From Lachnospiraceae bacterium UBA5895 (GTDB lineage: Bacteria; Bacillota; Clostridia; Lachnospirales; Lachnospiraceae), in the NCBI GenBank assembly GCA_002431915.1, contig DJEP01000049.1:17969-36880 (forward strand): a DNA stretch of 18,912 bases, in the 5' to 3' direction. Shown here one piece after another: positions 6,317-12,993 of this stretch (positions within the stretch are counted from its first letter, which is position 1; every line of letters starts with the position of its first letter). The notes beneath the pieces are model-generated. The model did no database searches. It was not told the origin of the DNA and saw only the letters and a list, made by a program, of their open reading frames with translations. The translations under genes were made by a program, and so were the position numbers.

Positions 6317-6958
6317 ATGAAGATTATCATGTTAGGCGCACCCGGCGCAGGTAAAGGTACACAGGCAAAAATGATCGCCGAGAAGTACGGAATTCCTCAT
6401 GTATCCACAGGAGATATTTTCCGTGCAAATATCAAGAACGGAACCGAACTTGGTATGGAAGCGAAGAAATACATGGATCAGGGTCAGCTCGTTCCCGATG
6501 AGCTGACTGTCAAGATCCTCTTAGACAGAGTTGCACAGGATGATTGCAAGAACGGTTATGTACTGGATGGATTTCCCAGAACCATTCCTCAGGCAGAAGT
6601 ACTGGACAAGGCACTGACCGAGCTGGGCGATGCTATTGATTTTGCAATCGATGTAAATGTTCCCGATGAGAATATCGTGAAGAGAATGTCCGGCAGACGT
6701 GCATGCCTGTCCTGCGGCGCAACTTATCATATCGAGCACATTCCTCCCAAGAAGGAAGGCATCTGCGATAAGTGTGGACAGGAACTGGTACTGCGTGACG
6801 ATGATAAGCCCGAGACCGTATTAAACCGTCTGAAGGTATATCATGACCAGACCCAGCCTCTGATTGATTTCTATACCAAAAAGAATGTATTAAAGACCGT
6901 AGACGGCACCAAGGATATGAAAGAGGTATTTGCGGATATCGTAGCAATCCTTGGCTAA
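6317..6958 (+). CDS. adk: Adenylate kinase, zinc-LID type
   Basis: This 213-residue enzyme interconverts ATP + AMP and 2 ADP in the cytoplasm. The P-loop G-A-P-G-A-G-K-G-T is at residues 7-15, S-T-G-D-I-F-R follows at 30-36, and D-G-F-P-R-T is at 84-89. The LID has C-x2-C pairs at C130/C133 and C150/C153, the structural zinc site common in Gram-positive Adk. The ATG at 6317 has AGGAG (6307-6311) upstream. adk between secY and map is the standard order in many bacteria, but here it has its own promoter and a terminator in front of it. Confidence 0.98.
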   Translation: MKIIMLGAPGAGKGTQAKMIAEKYGIPHVSTGDIFRANIKNGTELGMEAKKYMDQGQLVPDELTVKILLDRVAQDDCKNGYVLDGFPRTIPQAEVLDKALTELGDAIDFAIDVNVPDENIVKRMSGRRACLSCGATYHIEHIPPKKEGICDKCGQELVLRDDDKPETVLNRLKVYHDQTQPLIDFYTKKNVLKTVDGTKDMKEVFADIVAILG

Positions 6959-7015
6959 GAAAAGTCCGGATCACTGAAAAACAGCAGTAAGGTCCGGAAC
7001 AGAAAGGTGAAGAAA

Positions 7016-7768
7016 ATGGCAGTAACTATCAAATCACAGCGTGAGATCGAGCTGATGAGAGAATCTTGTAAAATTTTGGCAGATGTATTCAGTCAGATGG
7101 AGAAGGCAGTACATCCCGGAGTATCCACCATGGATATTAACAATCTGGGTGAGAAGCTGATCCGTGCTCACGGCTGCATTCCCAATTTCCTGAATTATAA
7201 CGGATATCCGGCATCTATCTGTGTATCCGTGAATGATGAAGTCGTACATGGTATTCCTCACAAAGATCATATTCTTCACGAGGGTGATATTGTAAGTTTG
7301 GATGCAGGACTGATCTATAAGGGGTATCATTCCGATATGGCACGTACGTTCCCGGTAGGGCAGGTAAGCGAAGAGGCGAGACTTCTGATGGAGCGAACCA
7401 AGGGAAGCTTTTTCGCAGGCATTGAGATGGCAAAGGCAGGCAATCACCTGTATGATATTTCCAATGCCATTGATGCGTATATCAAGCCTTTTGGCTACGG
7501 TATCGTAAGAGATCTGGTAGGTCATGGTATCGGTACCAGCCTGCATGAGGATCCCCAGATCCCCAATTTCGCACAGCGCAGACACGGAATTAAGCTCCAG
7601 GCAGGCATGACCCTGGCAATCGAGCCCATGATCAACATCGGAAGACCGGATGTGGCATGGCTGGATGATGACTGGACAGTAGTCACCGAGGATGGATCCC
7701 TGTCCGCACATTATGAGAATACGATCCTGATCACGGATGGAGAACCGGAGATATTGACTCTGTATTAA
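7016..7768 (+). CDS. map: Type I methionine aminopeptidase
   Basis: The 250-residue cytoplasmic metalloenzyme removes the initiator methionine from nascent proteins. Metal ligands expected for the pita-bread fold are visible: D96 and D107 (S-L-D-A-G and H-S-D-M-A-R), H170 (G-H-G-I-G), E203 (I-E-P-M) and E234 (Y-E-N-T), plus the substrate-side H79 in V-H-G-I-P. I chose ATG 7016, 8 bases after AGAAAGG; the GTG at 7007 overlaps the ribosome binding site. There is no N-terminal SEC-C extension. Confidence 0.98.
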   Translation: MAVTIKSQREIELMRESCKILADVFSQMEKAVHPGVSTMDINNLGEKLIRAHGCIPNFLNYNGYPASICVSVNDEVVHGIPHKDHILHEGDIVSLDAGLIYKGYHSDMARTFPVGQVSEEARLLMERTKGSFFAGIEMAKAGNHLYDISNAIDAYIKPFGYGIVRDLVGHGIGTSLHEDPQIPNFAQRRHGIKLQAGMTLAIEPMINIGRPDVAWLDDDWTVVTEDGSLSAHYENTILITDGEPEILTLY

Positions 7769-7775
7769 GAACCAT

Positions 7776-7817
7776 TCCGTAGGCATCAAAGTCGGGGGCT
7801 TTTGCCCCGACATCATA
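7776..7817 (+). repeat. 42-nt dispersed hairpin repeat, copy 1
   Basis: The stretch from TCCGTAGGCATC to CGACATCATA is found again on the minus strand at 14918-14960 with only one base inserted. Its core GTCGGGG (7791-7797) pairs with CCCCGAC (7805-7811). It lies 27 bases upstream of the KOW gene start, in the map-KOW gap, in the sense orientation of that gene. There is no long T-tract in this direction. Confidence 0.7.
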
Positions 7818-7844
7818 TTGTGTAAGAAAGGTTAGACTTACGGT

Positions 7845-8153
7845 ATGATAGGAGAACTTGCAACTTCAAAAGCCGGACATGATAAAGGCAGATTGTATCT
7901 GATCACCGGAGAAGAGGGTGATAGCGTATTTGTATGCGACGGACGGCTTCGTGGTGTGACAAATCCCAAAAAGAAAAAGAAAAAACATATTCAGATCATA
8001 CACTTTACGGCTCCGGCAGGACTAATGCAGAAAGTGCAGCAGCCCGCCGCAGACCGTGAAGAGGAGATCAATGAGCAGATCAGAAGCCATCTGAAAGAGT
8101 ATCATGAAAGAGTGGAATTATTACAGCTTCTGAGAATCATGAATGAGAACTAG
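7845..8153 (+). CDS. KOW-domain RNA-binding protein (L14E-like)
   Basis: This is a 102-residue basic protein. Its first half resembles the KOW/SH3-like fold seen in L14e-related proteins that Clostridia often encode between map and infA: G-E-L-A-T-S-K-A-G-H-D-K-G-R-L-Y-L-I-T-G, then V-F-V-C-D-G-R-L-R-G-V. A run of six lysines follows (about residues 43-48). The C-terminal third is a charged, probably helical segment (E-E-E-I-N-E-Q-I-R-S-H-L-K-E). A role in ribosome or RNA binding is inferred from fold and position; no precise function is known to me. The site AAAGG is somewhat far from the ATG. Confidence 0.8.
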   Translation: MIGELATSKAGHDKGRLYLITGEEGDSVFVCDGRLRGVTNPKKKKKKHIQIIHFTAPAGLMQKVQQPAADREEEINEQIRSHLKEYHERVELLQLLRIMNEN

Positions 8154-8185
8154 AATCAAAAAGTAGAAAGCTATGGAGGAAATTT

Positions 8186-8404
8186 ATGTCTAAAAGTGAT
8201 GTAATCGAAATCGAAGGAACCGTTGTGGAGAAGCTTCCAAATACTATGTTCCGCGTAGAACTGGAGAACGGACACAGAGTACTGGCTACCATCAGTGGTA
8301 AGCTTCGCCAGAACTTTATTCGTATCCTTCCCGGAGATAAGGTGACACTGGAGCTGTCTCCCTACGATCTGAGCAAGGGACGTATTATCTGGAGAGATAA
8401 GTAA
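8186..8404 (+). CDS. infA: Translation initiation factor IF-1
   Basis: The 72-residue single-OB-fold factor occupies the ribosomal A site during initiation. It starts MSKSDVIEIEGTVVE, with L-P-N-T-M-F-R-V-E-L-E-N-G-H, the G-K-L-R-Q-N-F-I-R-I-L-P-G-D segment and the C-terminal Y-D-L-S-K-G-R-I-I-W-R. The length is exact for the family. The site GGAGG lies 7 bases before the ATG. In many Firmicutes infA is followed directly by rpmJ; here a membrane-protein gene separates them. Confidence 0.98.
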   Translation: MSKSDVIEIEGTVVEKLPNTMFRVELENGHRVLATISGKLRQNFIRILPGDKVTLELSPYDLSKGRIIWRDK

Positions 8405-8407
8405 GCT

Positions 8408-9697
8408 ATGGCAAAAAAAATACGCAATTTTGCTGCTATTCTGGCGGTCAGTGCGGTGTTGGGCACGCTTCTTTTGGTACTGGTGTTCCTGCTCCCCGTA
8501 GGTCCTATGCGTAAAAATGTGGAGAAAAGCGTCGGGAATATGTTAAAGACCGGTGATGAGATCCCGGAAGATGCATTTTCCCAGTATCTGTGGAAGAACA
8601 GAGAGACCTATACCGATGCTATCATGGTACAGAATGCCATAGAGCGGCTTCCGGATAAGAATGCCTATGAACATGCCATGTGGATGTATCATTATGATCT
8701 GGAAGAGGATGTGTGGACGCCGGAGGATTCCCTGAAAGCGTTCTGCGAATCCCACGAGAATGTGAACAACATGTATCTGCATATTTATGCGAGATACTGG
8801 CATGGATATCTGTTATATCTGAAGCCGTTACTGCTGCTGTTTTCCTGGCAGCATGTGGTATGGCTGGAGCTGGCGGTACAGATCGCACTGATGATCTGGG
8901 TACTGATTACCGCGGTACGGAAGAAAAATGTTTCTGTTGCGGTTGTTACCCTGGGAAGTTTTCTGTTCATGAAGCCGGTACTGGTACTGATATCTCTGAC
9001 CATGTCAGTGTGTTGGATTCTGACACTTCTGGCAGTGGAATATATGCTGTTACACCATGACGAACTGCATGAAAAGCAGCACTATCCCGAGTTTTTCCTG
9101 ATCGTCGGTATCCTGACTTCTTATTTTGACTTTTTGACGTATCCGATCGTCACTTTAGGAATTCCTCTGTGCTGTTACTTCTTATTAGAAAGTGATAAGC
9201 TGTGGAGCAATATCAAGAAGCTGATTGGCTTCGGCGTAAGCTGGGCAGTCGGCTATGCCGGCATGTGGGCAGCCAAATGGGTCATCGCAGACCTGACACT
9301 GCACACAGGTACGATCAAGGATGCTATCTGGTCCATCATCGGACGTACGGAAGCCATCGGCGGAAGACCCCGTATGAACGGCGGTTTCTATGTCATCGGA
9401 CTGAATCTGCAGGAGTATCCCGCATATATGGGAATTGCTGCGGGAGTTCTGGCAGCGGTGGCAGTCATACTGCTTGTGACGGTGTTCGTTCGGGGCAGAT
9501 GGAAGGACGTGTATGCACAGCTGCTTCCGTTAGTGATCGTAGCTGCGATTCCCTTTGCATGGATCATTGCGGTACAGCATCATTCCGCGCTGCACGCGAG
9601 GTTTACCTTCCGTATTTTAAGCATAGCGGCGGCTGCGGTCATCACTTTTATCGTTTTGATCGTAAGGCAGGCAAAAAGATCACAAAAAAAAACTTAA
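8408..9697 (+). CDS. Polytopic membrane protein of unknown function
   Basis: I do not recognise this 429-residue protein. A first transmembrane helix (about residues 8-30) is followed by a soluble stretch of roughly 100 residues rich in acidic and aromatic residues, then many hydrophobic helices to a basic C-terminus (R-Q-A-K-R-S-Q-K-K-T). Candidate functional motifs are R-Y-W-H-G-Y (129-134), D-F-L-T-Y-P (231-236) and Q-H-H-S-A-L-H-A-R-F (390-399). One large extracytoplasmic loop after TM1 plus histidine- and acid-bearing loops is reminiscent of GT-C-type glycosyltransferases, but that is only a topology impression. The ATG is 3 bases after the infA stop, so it is almost certainly co-transcribed and translationally coupled. 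A terminator follows. Confidence 0.85.
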   Translation: MAKKIRNFAAILAVSAVLGTLLLVLVFLLPVGPMRKNVEKSVGNMLKTGDEIPEDAFSQYLWKNRETYTDAIMVQNAIERLPDKNAYEHAMWMYHYDLEEDVWTPEDSLKAFCESHENVNNMYLHIYARYWHGYLLYLKPLLLLFSWQHVVWLELAVQIALMIWVLITAVRKKNVSVAVVTLGSFLFMKPVLVLISLTMSVCWILTLLAVEYMLLHHDELHEKQHYPEFFLIVGILTSYFDFLTYPIVTLGIPLCCYFLLESDKLWSNIKKLIGFGVSWAVGYAGMWAAKWVIADLTLHTGTIKDAIWSIIGRTEAIGGRPRMNGGFYVIGLNLQEYPAYMGIAAGVLAAVAVILLVTVFVRGRWKDVYAQLLPLVIVAAIPFAWIIAVQHHSALHARFTFRILSIAAAAVITFIVLIVRQAKRSQKKT

Positions 9698-9726
9698 AAA
9701 ATATTGAAAAAAGCGCAAGAATACGC

Positions 9727-9755
9727 TTGCAAAGGAAAGACCGTCATGCTATAAT
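9727..9755 (+). promoter_or_regulatory. Sigma-A-type promoter for rpmJ and the alpha operon
   Basis: TTGCAA at 9727-9732 and a perfect TATAAT at 9750-9755 have a 17-base spacer. The -10 box lies inside the loop of the terminator hairpin at 9736-9769. Transcription would start near 9762, about 27 bases before the rpmJ ATG, so the new transcript lacks the 5' arm of the hairpin. Confidence 0.75.
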
Positions 9756-9772
9756 GTAAGACGGTCTTTTTT
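9736..9772 (+). terminator. Intrinsic terminator after the membrane-protein gene
   Basis: AAAGACCGTC (9736-9745) pairs over 10 bp with GACGGTCTTT (9760-9769), loop 14 bases, and the 3' arm continues into a run of six T (9767-9772). It would end read-through from adk-infA while the embedded promoter restarts transcription. Confidence 0.85.
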
Positions 9773-9788
9773 GAAAGGAGGGTTTAAC

Positions 9789-9902
9789 ATGAAAGTTAGA
9801 TCATCAGTAAAACCGATTTGCGAAAAGTGCAAAATCATCAAGAGAAAAGGACGCATCAGAGTAATCTGTGAGAATCCGAAGCACAAACAGAGACAGGGAT
9901 AA
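9789..9902 (+). CDS. rpmJ: 50S ribosomal protein L36, zinc type
   Basis: This 37-residue protein reads MKVRSSVKPICEKCKIIKRK followed by a basic tail with V-I-C-E-N-P-K-H-K-Q-R-Q-G. The zinc ligands are C11, C14, C27 and H32, so this is the cysteine-containing housekeeping L36. AAAGGAGGG is placed well before the ATG at 9789. It is the first gene after the promoter at 9727. The gap to rpsM is 413 bp and is densely structured. Confidence 0.98.
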   Translation: MKVRSSVKPICEKCKIIKRKGRIRVICENPKHKQRQG

Positions 9903-10040
9903 TCACCACTTGATCGTCATTTGATCAGGTATGTGAGTTCTTGTCCGGTTATTATGTGCGGCTGAATTGATTATTATTAAAATCATCAATTTTCATAATA
10001 GATTTGGATAGAGCTTACGGGAGATTACTTGTTGATACCA
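9903..10040 (+). other. Gene-free leader, upstream part of the rpmJ-rpsM gap
   Basis: I see no coding region here. There is an AT-rich weak hairpin in which AATTGAT near 9965 can pair with ATCAATT near 9987, and a short GATC repeat near 9910-9930. No convincing promoter was found, so this part is probably transcribed spacer between rpmJ and the structured elements that follow. Confidence 0.4.
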
Positions 10041-10122
10041 CGGTGAAAAGAATTTCTAAAATTGCAAAGTACGCAATTTAAGAAATACTATGTTTCACCG
10101 GAAAAAACGCAAGCGTTTTTTC
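10041..10122 (+). repeat. Structured intergenic element, full copy (E5)
   Basis: The outer stem is CGGTGAAA (10041-10048) with TTTCACCG (10093-10100). The second stem is AGAATTTCT (10049-10057) with AGAAATACT (10081-10089), one mismatch. The inner hairpin is AAATTGC (10059-10065) with GCAATTT (10073-10079), loop AAAGTAC, identical to the loop of E2 about 8 kb away. The joint is ATG instead of AAG. The second hairpin abuts directly: GAAAAAACGC (10101-10110) with GCGTTTTTTC (10113-10122), keeping the CGCAAGCG core of E4 with different flanking pairs. Confidence 0.75.
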
Positions 10123-10149
10123 GTTGGTGCAGCAAAGCTTTAAACTTAA

Positions 10150-10294
10150 TCGTGGAAAGATCGGATCGTGTCCGATTGGGTGAAAGCCCCAATCAATTAG
10201 TAACTATTGGGCGTACAATTAACAGACCAAACGTACGCACACGCAACGAAAGTTGCGAGCGCAGAAATGTTGCGCAAAGCGTAAGAGATTACGC
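10150..10294 (+). promoter_or_regulatory. Structured leader upstream of rpsM
   Basis: A chain of short stems covers this stretch. Stem A is ATCGGA (10160-10165) with TCCGAT (10171-10176). Stem B is GATTGGG (10174-10180) with CCCAATC (10188-10194). Stem C is CCCAAT (10188-10193) with ATTGGG (10206-10211). Stem D is GCGTAC (10211-10216) with GTACGC (10233-10238). Then come CGCAAC-GAAA-GTTGCG (10242-10257), GCGC with GCGC (10259-10275) and GCGTAA-GAGA-TTACGC (10279-10294). B is incompatible with A and C, as in a switch. The last stem ends 8 bases before the GGAGG of rpsM. It may be an autoregulatory target of the alpha operon (S4 plays this role in E. coli); this is an inference. Confidence 0.55.
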
Positions 10295-10315
10295 AGGAAA
10301 ATGGAGGAAACGTAA

Positions 10316-10687
10316 ATGGCTCGTATCGCAGGTGTAGACTTACCTAGAGAAAAACGAATTGAGATCGGTTTGACCTATATCTATGGAATAGGCAGACCTA
10401 CTGCTGACAAGCTGTTAGCAGAAGCAGGTGTAAATCCTGATACCAGAGTGAGAGATATTACCGATGATGAGGTAAAAAAGATCAGTGAAGCTATCGAAAA
10501 GCTCGGCGTTATGGTAGAAGGTGATCTGAGAAGAGAAATCGCTCTGAATATCAAGAGACTTCAGGAAATCGGCTGCTATCGTGGTATTCGTCATCGTAAA
10601 GGACTTCCTGTTCGTGGTCAGAAGACTAAGACCAACGCAAGAACTCGTAAGGGACCTAAGCGCACGGTGGCAAATAAGAAGAAGTAA
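10316..10687 (+). CDS. rpsM: 30S ribosomal protein S13
   Basis: The 123-residue head protein contacts the P-site tRNA and forms subunit bridges. It begins MARIAGVDLPREKR, has L-T-Y-I-Y-G-I-G (helix-two-turn-helix region), D-L-R-R-E-I (about 80-85), and the C-terminal signature Y-R-G-I-R-H-R-x-G-L-P-V-R-G-Q-x-T-x-x-N-A-R-T-R-K-G. TGGAGG precedes the ATG at 10316. It follows a long structured leader and starts the canonical rpsM-rpsK-rpsD-rpoA-rplQ run. Confidence 0.98.
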   Translation: MARIAGVDLPREKRIEIGLTYIYGIGRPTADKLLAEAGVNPDTRVRDITDDEVKKISEAIEKLGVMVEGDLRREIALNIKRLQEIGCYRGIRHRKGLPVRGQKTKTNARTRKGPKRTVANKKK

Positions 10688-10763
10688 TTGATATCGAAAT
10701 GTAACTGTGAGAGGGAAGCAAATGTAAGCATCCCCAGGAAATGAGAAAGTAGGTTAGTTTAAA

Positions 10764-11159
10764 ATGGCTAAAAAAGTTGCAAAGAAAGTAACAAAAAAGC
10801 GTGTAAGAAAAAACGTTGAACGCGGACAGGCACATATTCAGTCTTCTTTTAACAATACAATCGTAACGTTAACTGATGCTGAAGGTAATGCTCTCAGCTG
10901 GGCAAGTGCCGGTGGTCTTGGTTTTAGAGGTTCAAAGAAATCTACTCCATATGCTGCACAGATGGCTGCTGAAACAGCAACAAAGGCTGCTCTTGTTCAC
11001 GGATTAAAGTCCGTTGACGTATTCGTAAAGGGTCCTGGTTCAGGACGTGAAGCAGCAATCAGAGCTCTGTCTGCAAGTGGACTGGATGTCTTAAGCATTT
11101 GTGATGTAACTCCTGTACCTCACAATGGATGCCGTCCTCCTAAGCGTCGTCGCGTTTAG
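10764..11159 (+). CDS. rpsK: 30S ribosomal protein S11
   Basis: The 131-residue platform protein lines the E site and mRNA exit. After a lysine-rich start (MAKKVAKKVTKKRVRKNVE) come A-H-I-Q-S-S-F-N-N-T-I-V-T-L-T-D (about 23-38), G-F-R-G-S-K-K-S-T-P-Y-A-A-Q (about 53-66), the G-P-G-S-G-R-E-A-A-I-R-A-L core and the C-terminal P-H-N-G-C-R-P-P-K-R-R-R-V. Its ribosome binding site is poor compared with its neighbours (AAAGTAGG at some distance), so it may depend on translation of rpsM 76 bp upstream. Confidence 0.98.
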   Translation: MAKKVAKKVTKKRVRKNVERGQAHIQSSFNNTIVTLTDAEGNALSWASAGGLGFRGSKKSTPYAAQMAAETATKAALVHGLKSVDVFVKGPGSGREAAIRALSASGLDVLSICDVTPVPHNGCRPPKRRRV

Positions 11160-11296
11160 TGAGAATTCGTCACAGGACGAAACATTTATTTGTAATGAAG
11201 TAACATTAGAACAAGTTGGATGAAAGTGCCGCACTGCGGCACTGTAAACAACCCTCGGAAGTCAATTCCGAAGTATAAAGAAGGGAAAATAAAAAA
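11160..11296 (+). promoter_or_regulatory. Structured leader upstream of rpsD
   Basis: The 137-bp rpsK-rpsD gap holds three hairpins. They are TTCGTC-ACAG-GACGAA (11166-11181), a strong AGTGCCGC (11225-11232) with GCGGCACT (11236-11243) flanked by GTTG (11215) and CAAC (11249), and TCGGAA (11255-11260) with TTCCGA (11266-11271). In Bacillus subtilis S4 represses its own gene through the rpsD leader, so an S4 target here is plausible. No similarity to that leader could be checked. Confidence 0.45.
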
Positions 11297-11890
11297 ATGG
11301 CAGTAAATCGCGTACCTGTACTGAAAAGATGTAGAGCCCTTGGCCTTGAGCCTTCTTACCTGGGCTATGACAAGAAGTCTAACAGAACCTCTGCAAGAGC
11401 AGGCAAAAAGGTATCTGAGTACGGACTTCAGTTAAGAGAGAAGCAGAAGGCTAAGTTCATCTATGGCGTTCTGGAGAAGCCTTTCCGTAACTACTATGAG
11501 AAGGCTGATAGAATGAAGGGCATGACCGGTGAGAACCTCATGACCATGTTAGAGAGCAGACTGGACAACGTAGTGTTCAGAATGGGCTTTGCAAGAACCA
11601 GAAGAGAAGCAAGACAGATCGTTGACCACAAGCATGTACTTGTAAACGGTAAGTGTGTAAACATTCCTTCTTACCTGATCAAGGCTGGCGATGTTATCGA
11701 GATCAAAGAGAGCGCTAAGTCCATGCAGAGATACAAGGATATCCTTGAGGTAACTGCCGGAAGATTAGTACCCGAATGGATCGATGCTGATGTTGAGAAC
11801 TTTAAGGGAACCATCAAGAATCTGCCTACCAGAGAGATGATCGATGTTCCTGTTGACGAGATGCTTATCGTCGAGTTGTACTCCAAGTAA
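11297..11890 (+). CDS. rpsD: 30S ribosomal protein S4
   Basis: The 197-residue primary 16S-binding protein nucleates 30S assembly and is involved in fidelity and the mRNA entry site. The N-terminal region has a single cysteine (C12), so it is the zinc-free form. The S4 RNA-binding domain (about residues 88-150) has L-E-S-R-L-D-N-V-V-F-R-M-G-F-A-x-T-R-x-E-A-R-Q-I-V-x-H-x-H-x-x-V-N-G. The C-terminus contains P-x-R-x-x-I and L-I-V-E-L-Y-S-K. The ATG follows GAAGGGAAA. S4 proteins often autoregulate, and the upstream hairpins would fit. Confidence 0.98.
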   Translation: MAVNRVPVLKRCRALGLEPSYLGYDKKSNRTSARAGKKVSEYGLQLREKQKAKFIYGVLEKPFRNYYEKADRMKGMTGENLMTMLESRLDNVVFRMGFARTRREARQIVDHKHVLVNGKCVNIPSYLIKAGDVIEIKESAKSMQRYKDILEVTAGRLVPEWIDADVENFKGTIKNLPTREMIDVPVDEMLIVELYSK

Positions 11891-11994
11891 GTTTTATTTA
11901 ACCCCAATGAACATTTCCTGTGGAATAATATTCCATGGGATATTGTTCGTAAGAACATGTCAACATATAAAGTTCGCAAAGGAGGGTATTGGCA

Positions 11995-12954
11995 GTGTTT
12001 GATTTTGAAAGACCTAATATTGAGGTTAGCGAGATTTCAGAAGACAAAAAGTATGGTAAATTCGTAGTAAAACCCCTGGAAAGAGGCTATGGTATTACTC
12101 TGGGCAACTCCCTGAGAAGAATCATGCTGTCTTCCCTGCCCGGTGCTGCAGTGAGCCAGATCAAAATTGAAGGTGTTCTTCATGAGTTCAGCTCTATTCC
12201 CGGCGTAAAGGAAGATGTATCTGAGATCATCATGAACATCAAGAGCCTTGCAATCAAGAACAACAGCGAGACCAACGAGGCTAAGACTGCATATATCGAG
12301 TTTGAAGGCGAAGGTGTTGTAAGAGCTTCTGATATCCAGTGTGATCAGGATATTGAGATTCTGAACCCCGACCTTGTAATCGCAACTCTGAGCGGTAAAG
12401 ATACCAAGCTTTACATGGAGTTAACCATTACAAGAGGCCGCGGCTATGTAAGTGCCGACAAGAACAAACACGAAGATTTACCAATCGGCGTAATTGCCAT
12501 TGATTCTATCTATACACCTGTAGAGAGAGTTAACGTTACGGTAGAAAATACCCGTGTAGGTCAGAGTACTGATTACGACAAGCTTACATTGGATGTATTC
12601 ACCAATGGAACTCTGGCTCCCGATGAGGCAGTCAGCCTGGCAGCTAAGGTGCTCAGCGAGCATCTGAATCTGTTCATTGATCTTTCCGAGAATGCTAAGA
12701 CCGCTGAGGTTATGGTGGAGAAGGAAGACGATGAGAAGGAAAAGGTTCTGGAGATGAGTATTGACGAACTGGAGCTTTCAGTTCGTTCTTACAACTGCTT
12801 GAAGAGAGCAGGTATCAATACTGTAGAAGAGTTAACCAATAAGACTTCAGAAGATATGATGAAGGTTCGTAACCTCGGACGTAAATCTTTGGAAGAAGTT
12901 CTGGCTAAACTGAAAGAACTGGGACTGCAGCTGAATCCCAGCGATGAAAACTAA
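11995..12954 (+). CDS. rpoA: RNA polymerase alpha subunit
   Basis: This 319-residue protein scaffolds RNA polymerase assembly and contacts activators and UP elements. The N-terminal dimerisation domain has G-Y-G-I-T-L-G-N-S-L-R-R-I-M-L-S-S-L-P-G-A-A-V (about 32-54). An acidic linker (E-K-E-D-D-E-K-E-K, about 240-248) leads to the C-terminal helix-hairpin-helix domain ending R-N-L-G-R-K-S-L-E-E-V-L-A-K-L-K-E-L-G-L. I chose GTG 11995 (MFDFERP) because GGAGG (11981-11985) is 9 bases away; a TTG at 11989 is only 3 bases away and would add two atypical residues. Confidence 0.97.
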   Translation: MFDFERPNIEVSEISEDKKYGKFVVKPLERGYGITLGNSLRRIMLSSLPGAAVSQIKIEGVLHEFSSIPGVKEDVSEIIMNIKSLAIKNNSETNEAKTAYIEFEGEGVVRASDIQCDQDIEILNPDLVIATLSGKDTKLYMELTITRGRGYVSADKNKHEDLPIGVIAIDSIYTPVERVNVTVENTRVGQSTDYDKLTLDVFTNGTLAPDEAVSLAAKVLSEHLNLFIDLSENAKTAEVMVEKEDDEKEKVLEMSIDELELSVRSYNCLKRAGINTVEELTNKTSEDMMKVRNLGRKSLEEVLAKLKELGLQLNPSDEN

Positions 12955-12993
12955 TTCACCGGCTGCAATAATGAATTGTAAGATTTCCGTGTC

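Noticed and set aside
7034..7816. Minus-strand open frame of 260 codons opposite map
   Set aside because: It is antisense to a clearly coding gene, with no ribosome binding site or recognisable domain; such shadows arise from the codon bias of map.
10150..10294. Group II intron remnant
   Set aside because: GTGAAAGCCCC and GNRA-capped stems recalled group II intron domains, but there is no GUGYG start, no domain V or reverse transcriptase, and the region ends neatly at the rpsM ribosome binding site.
10062..10337. Open frame of 91 codons overlapping the rpsM start
   Set aside because: It crosses hairpins E5 and the rpsM leader, has no ribosome binding site, and its peptide is not protein-like. 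It is an artefact of stop-free structured RNA.
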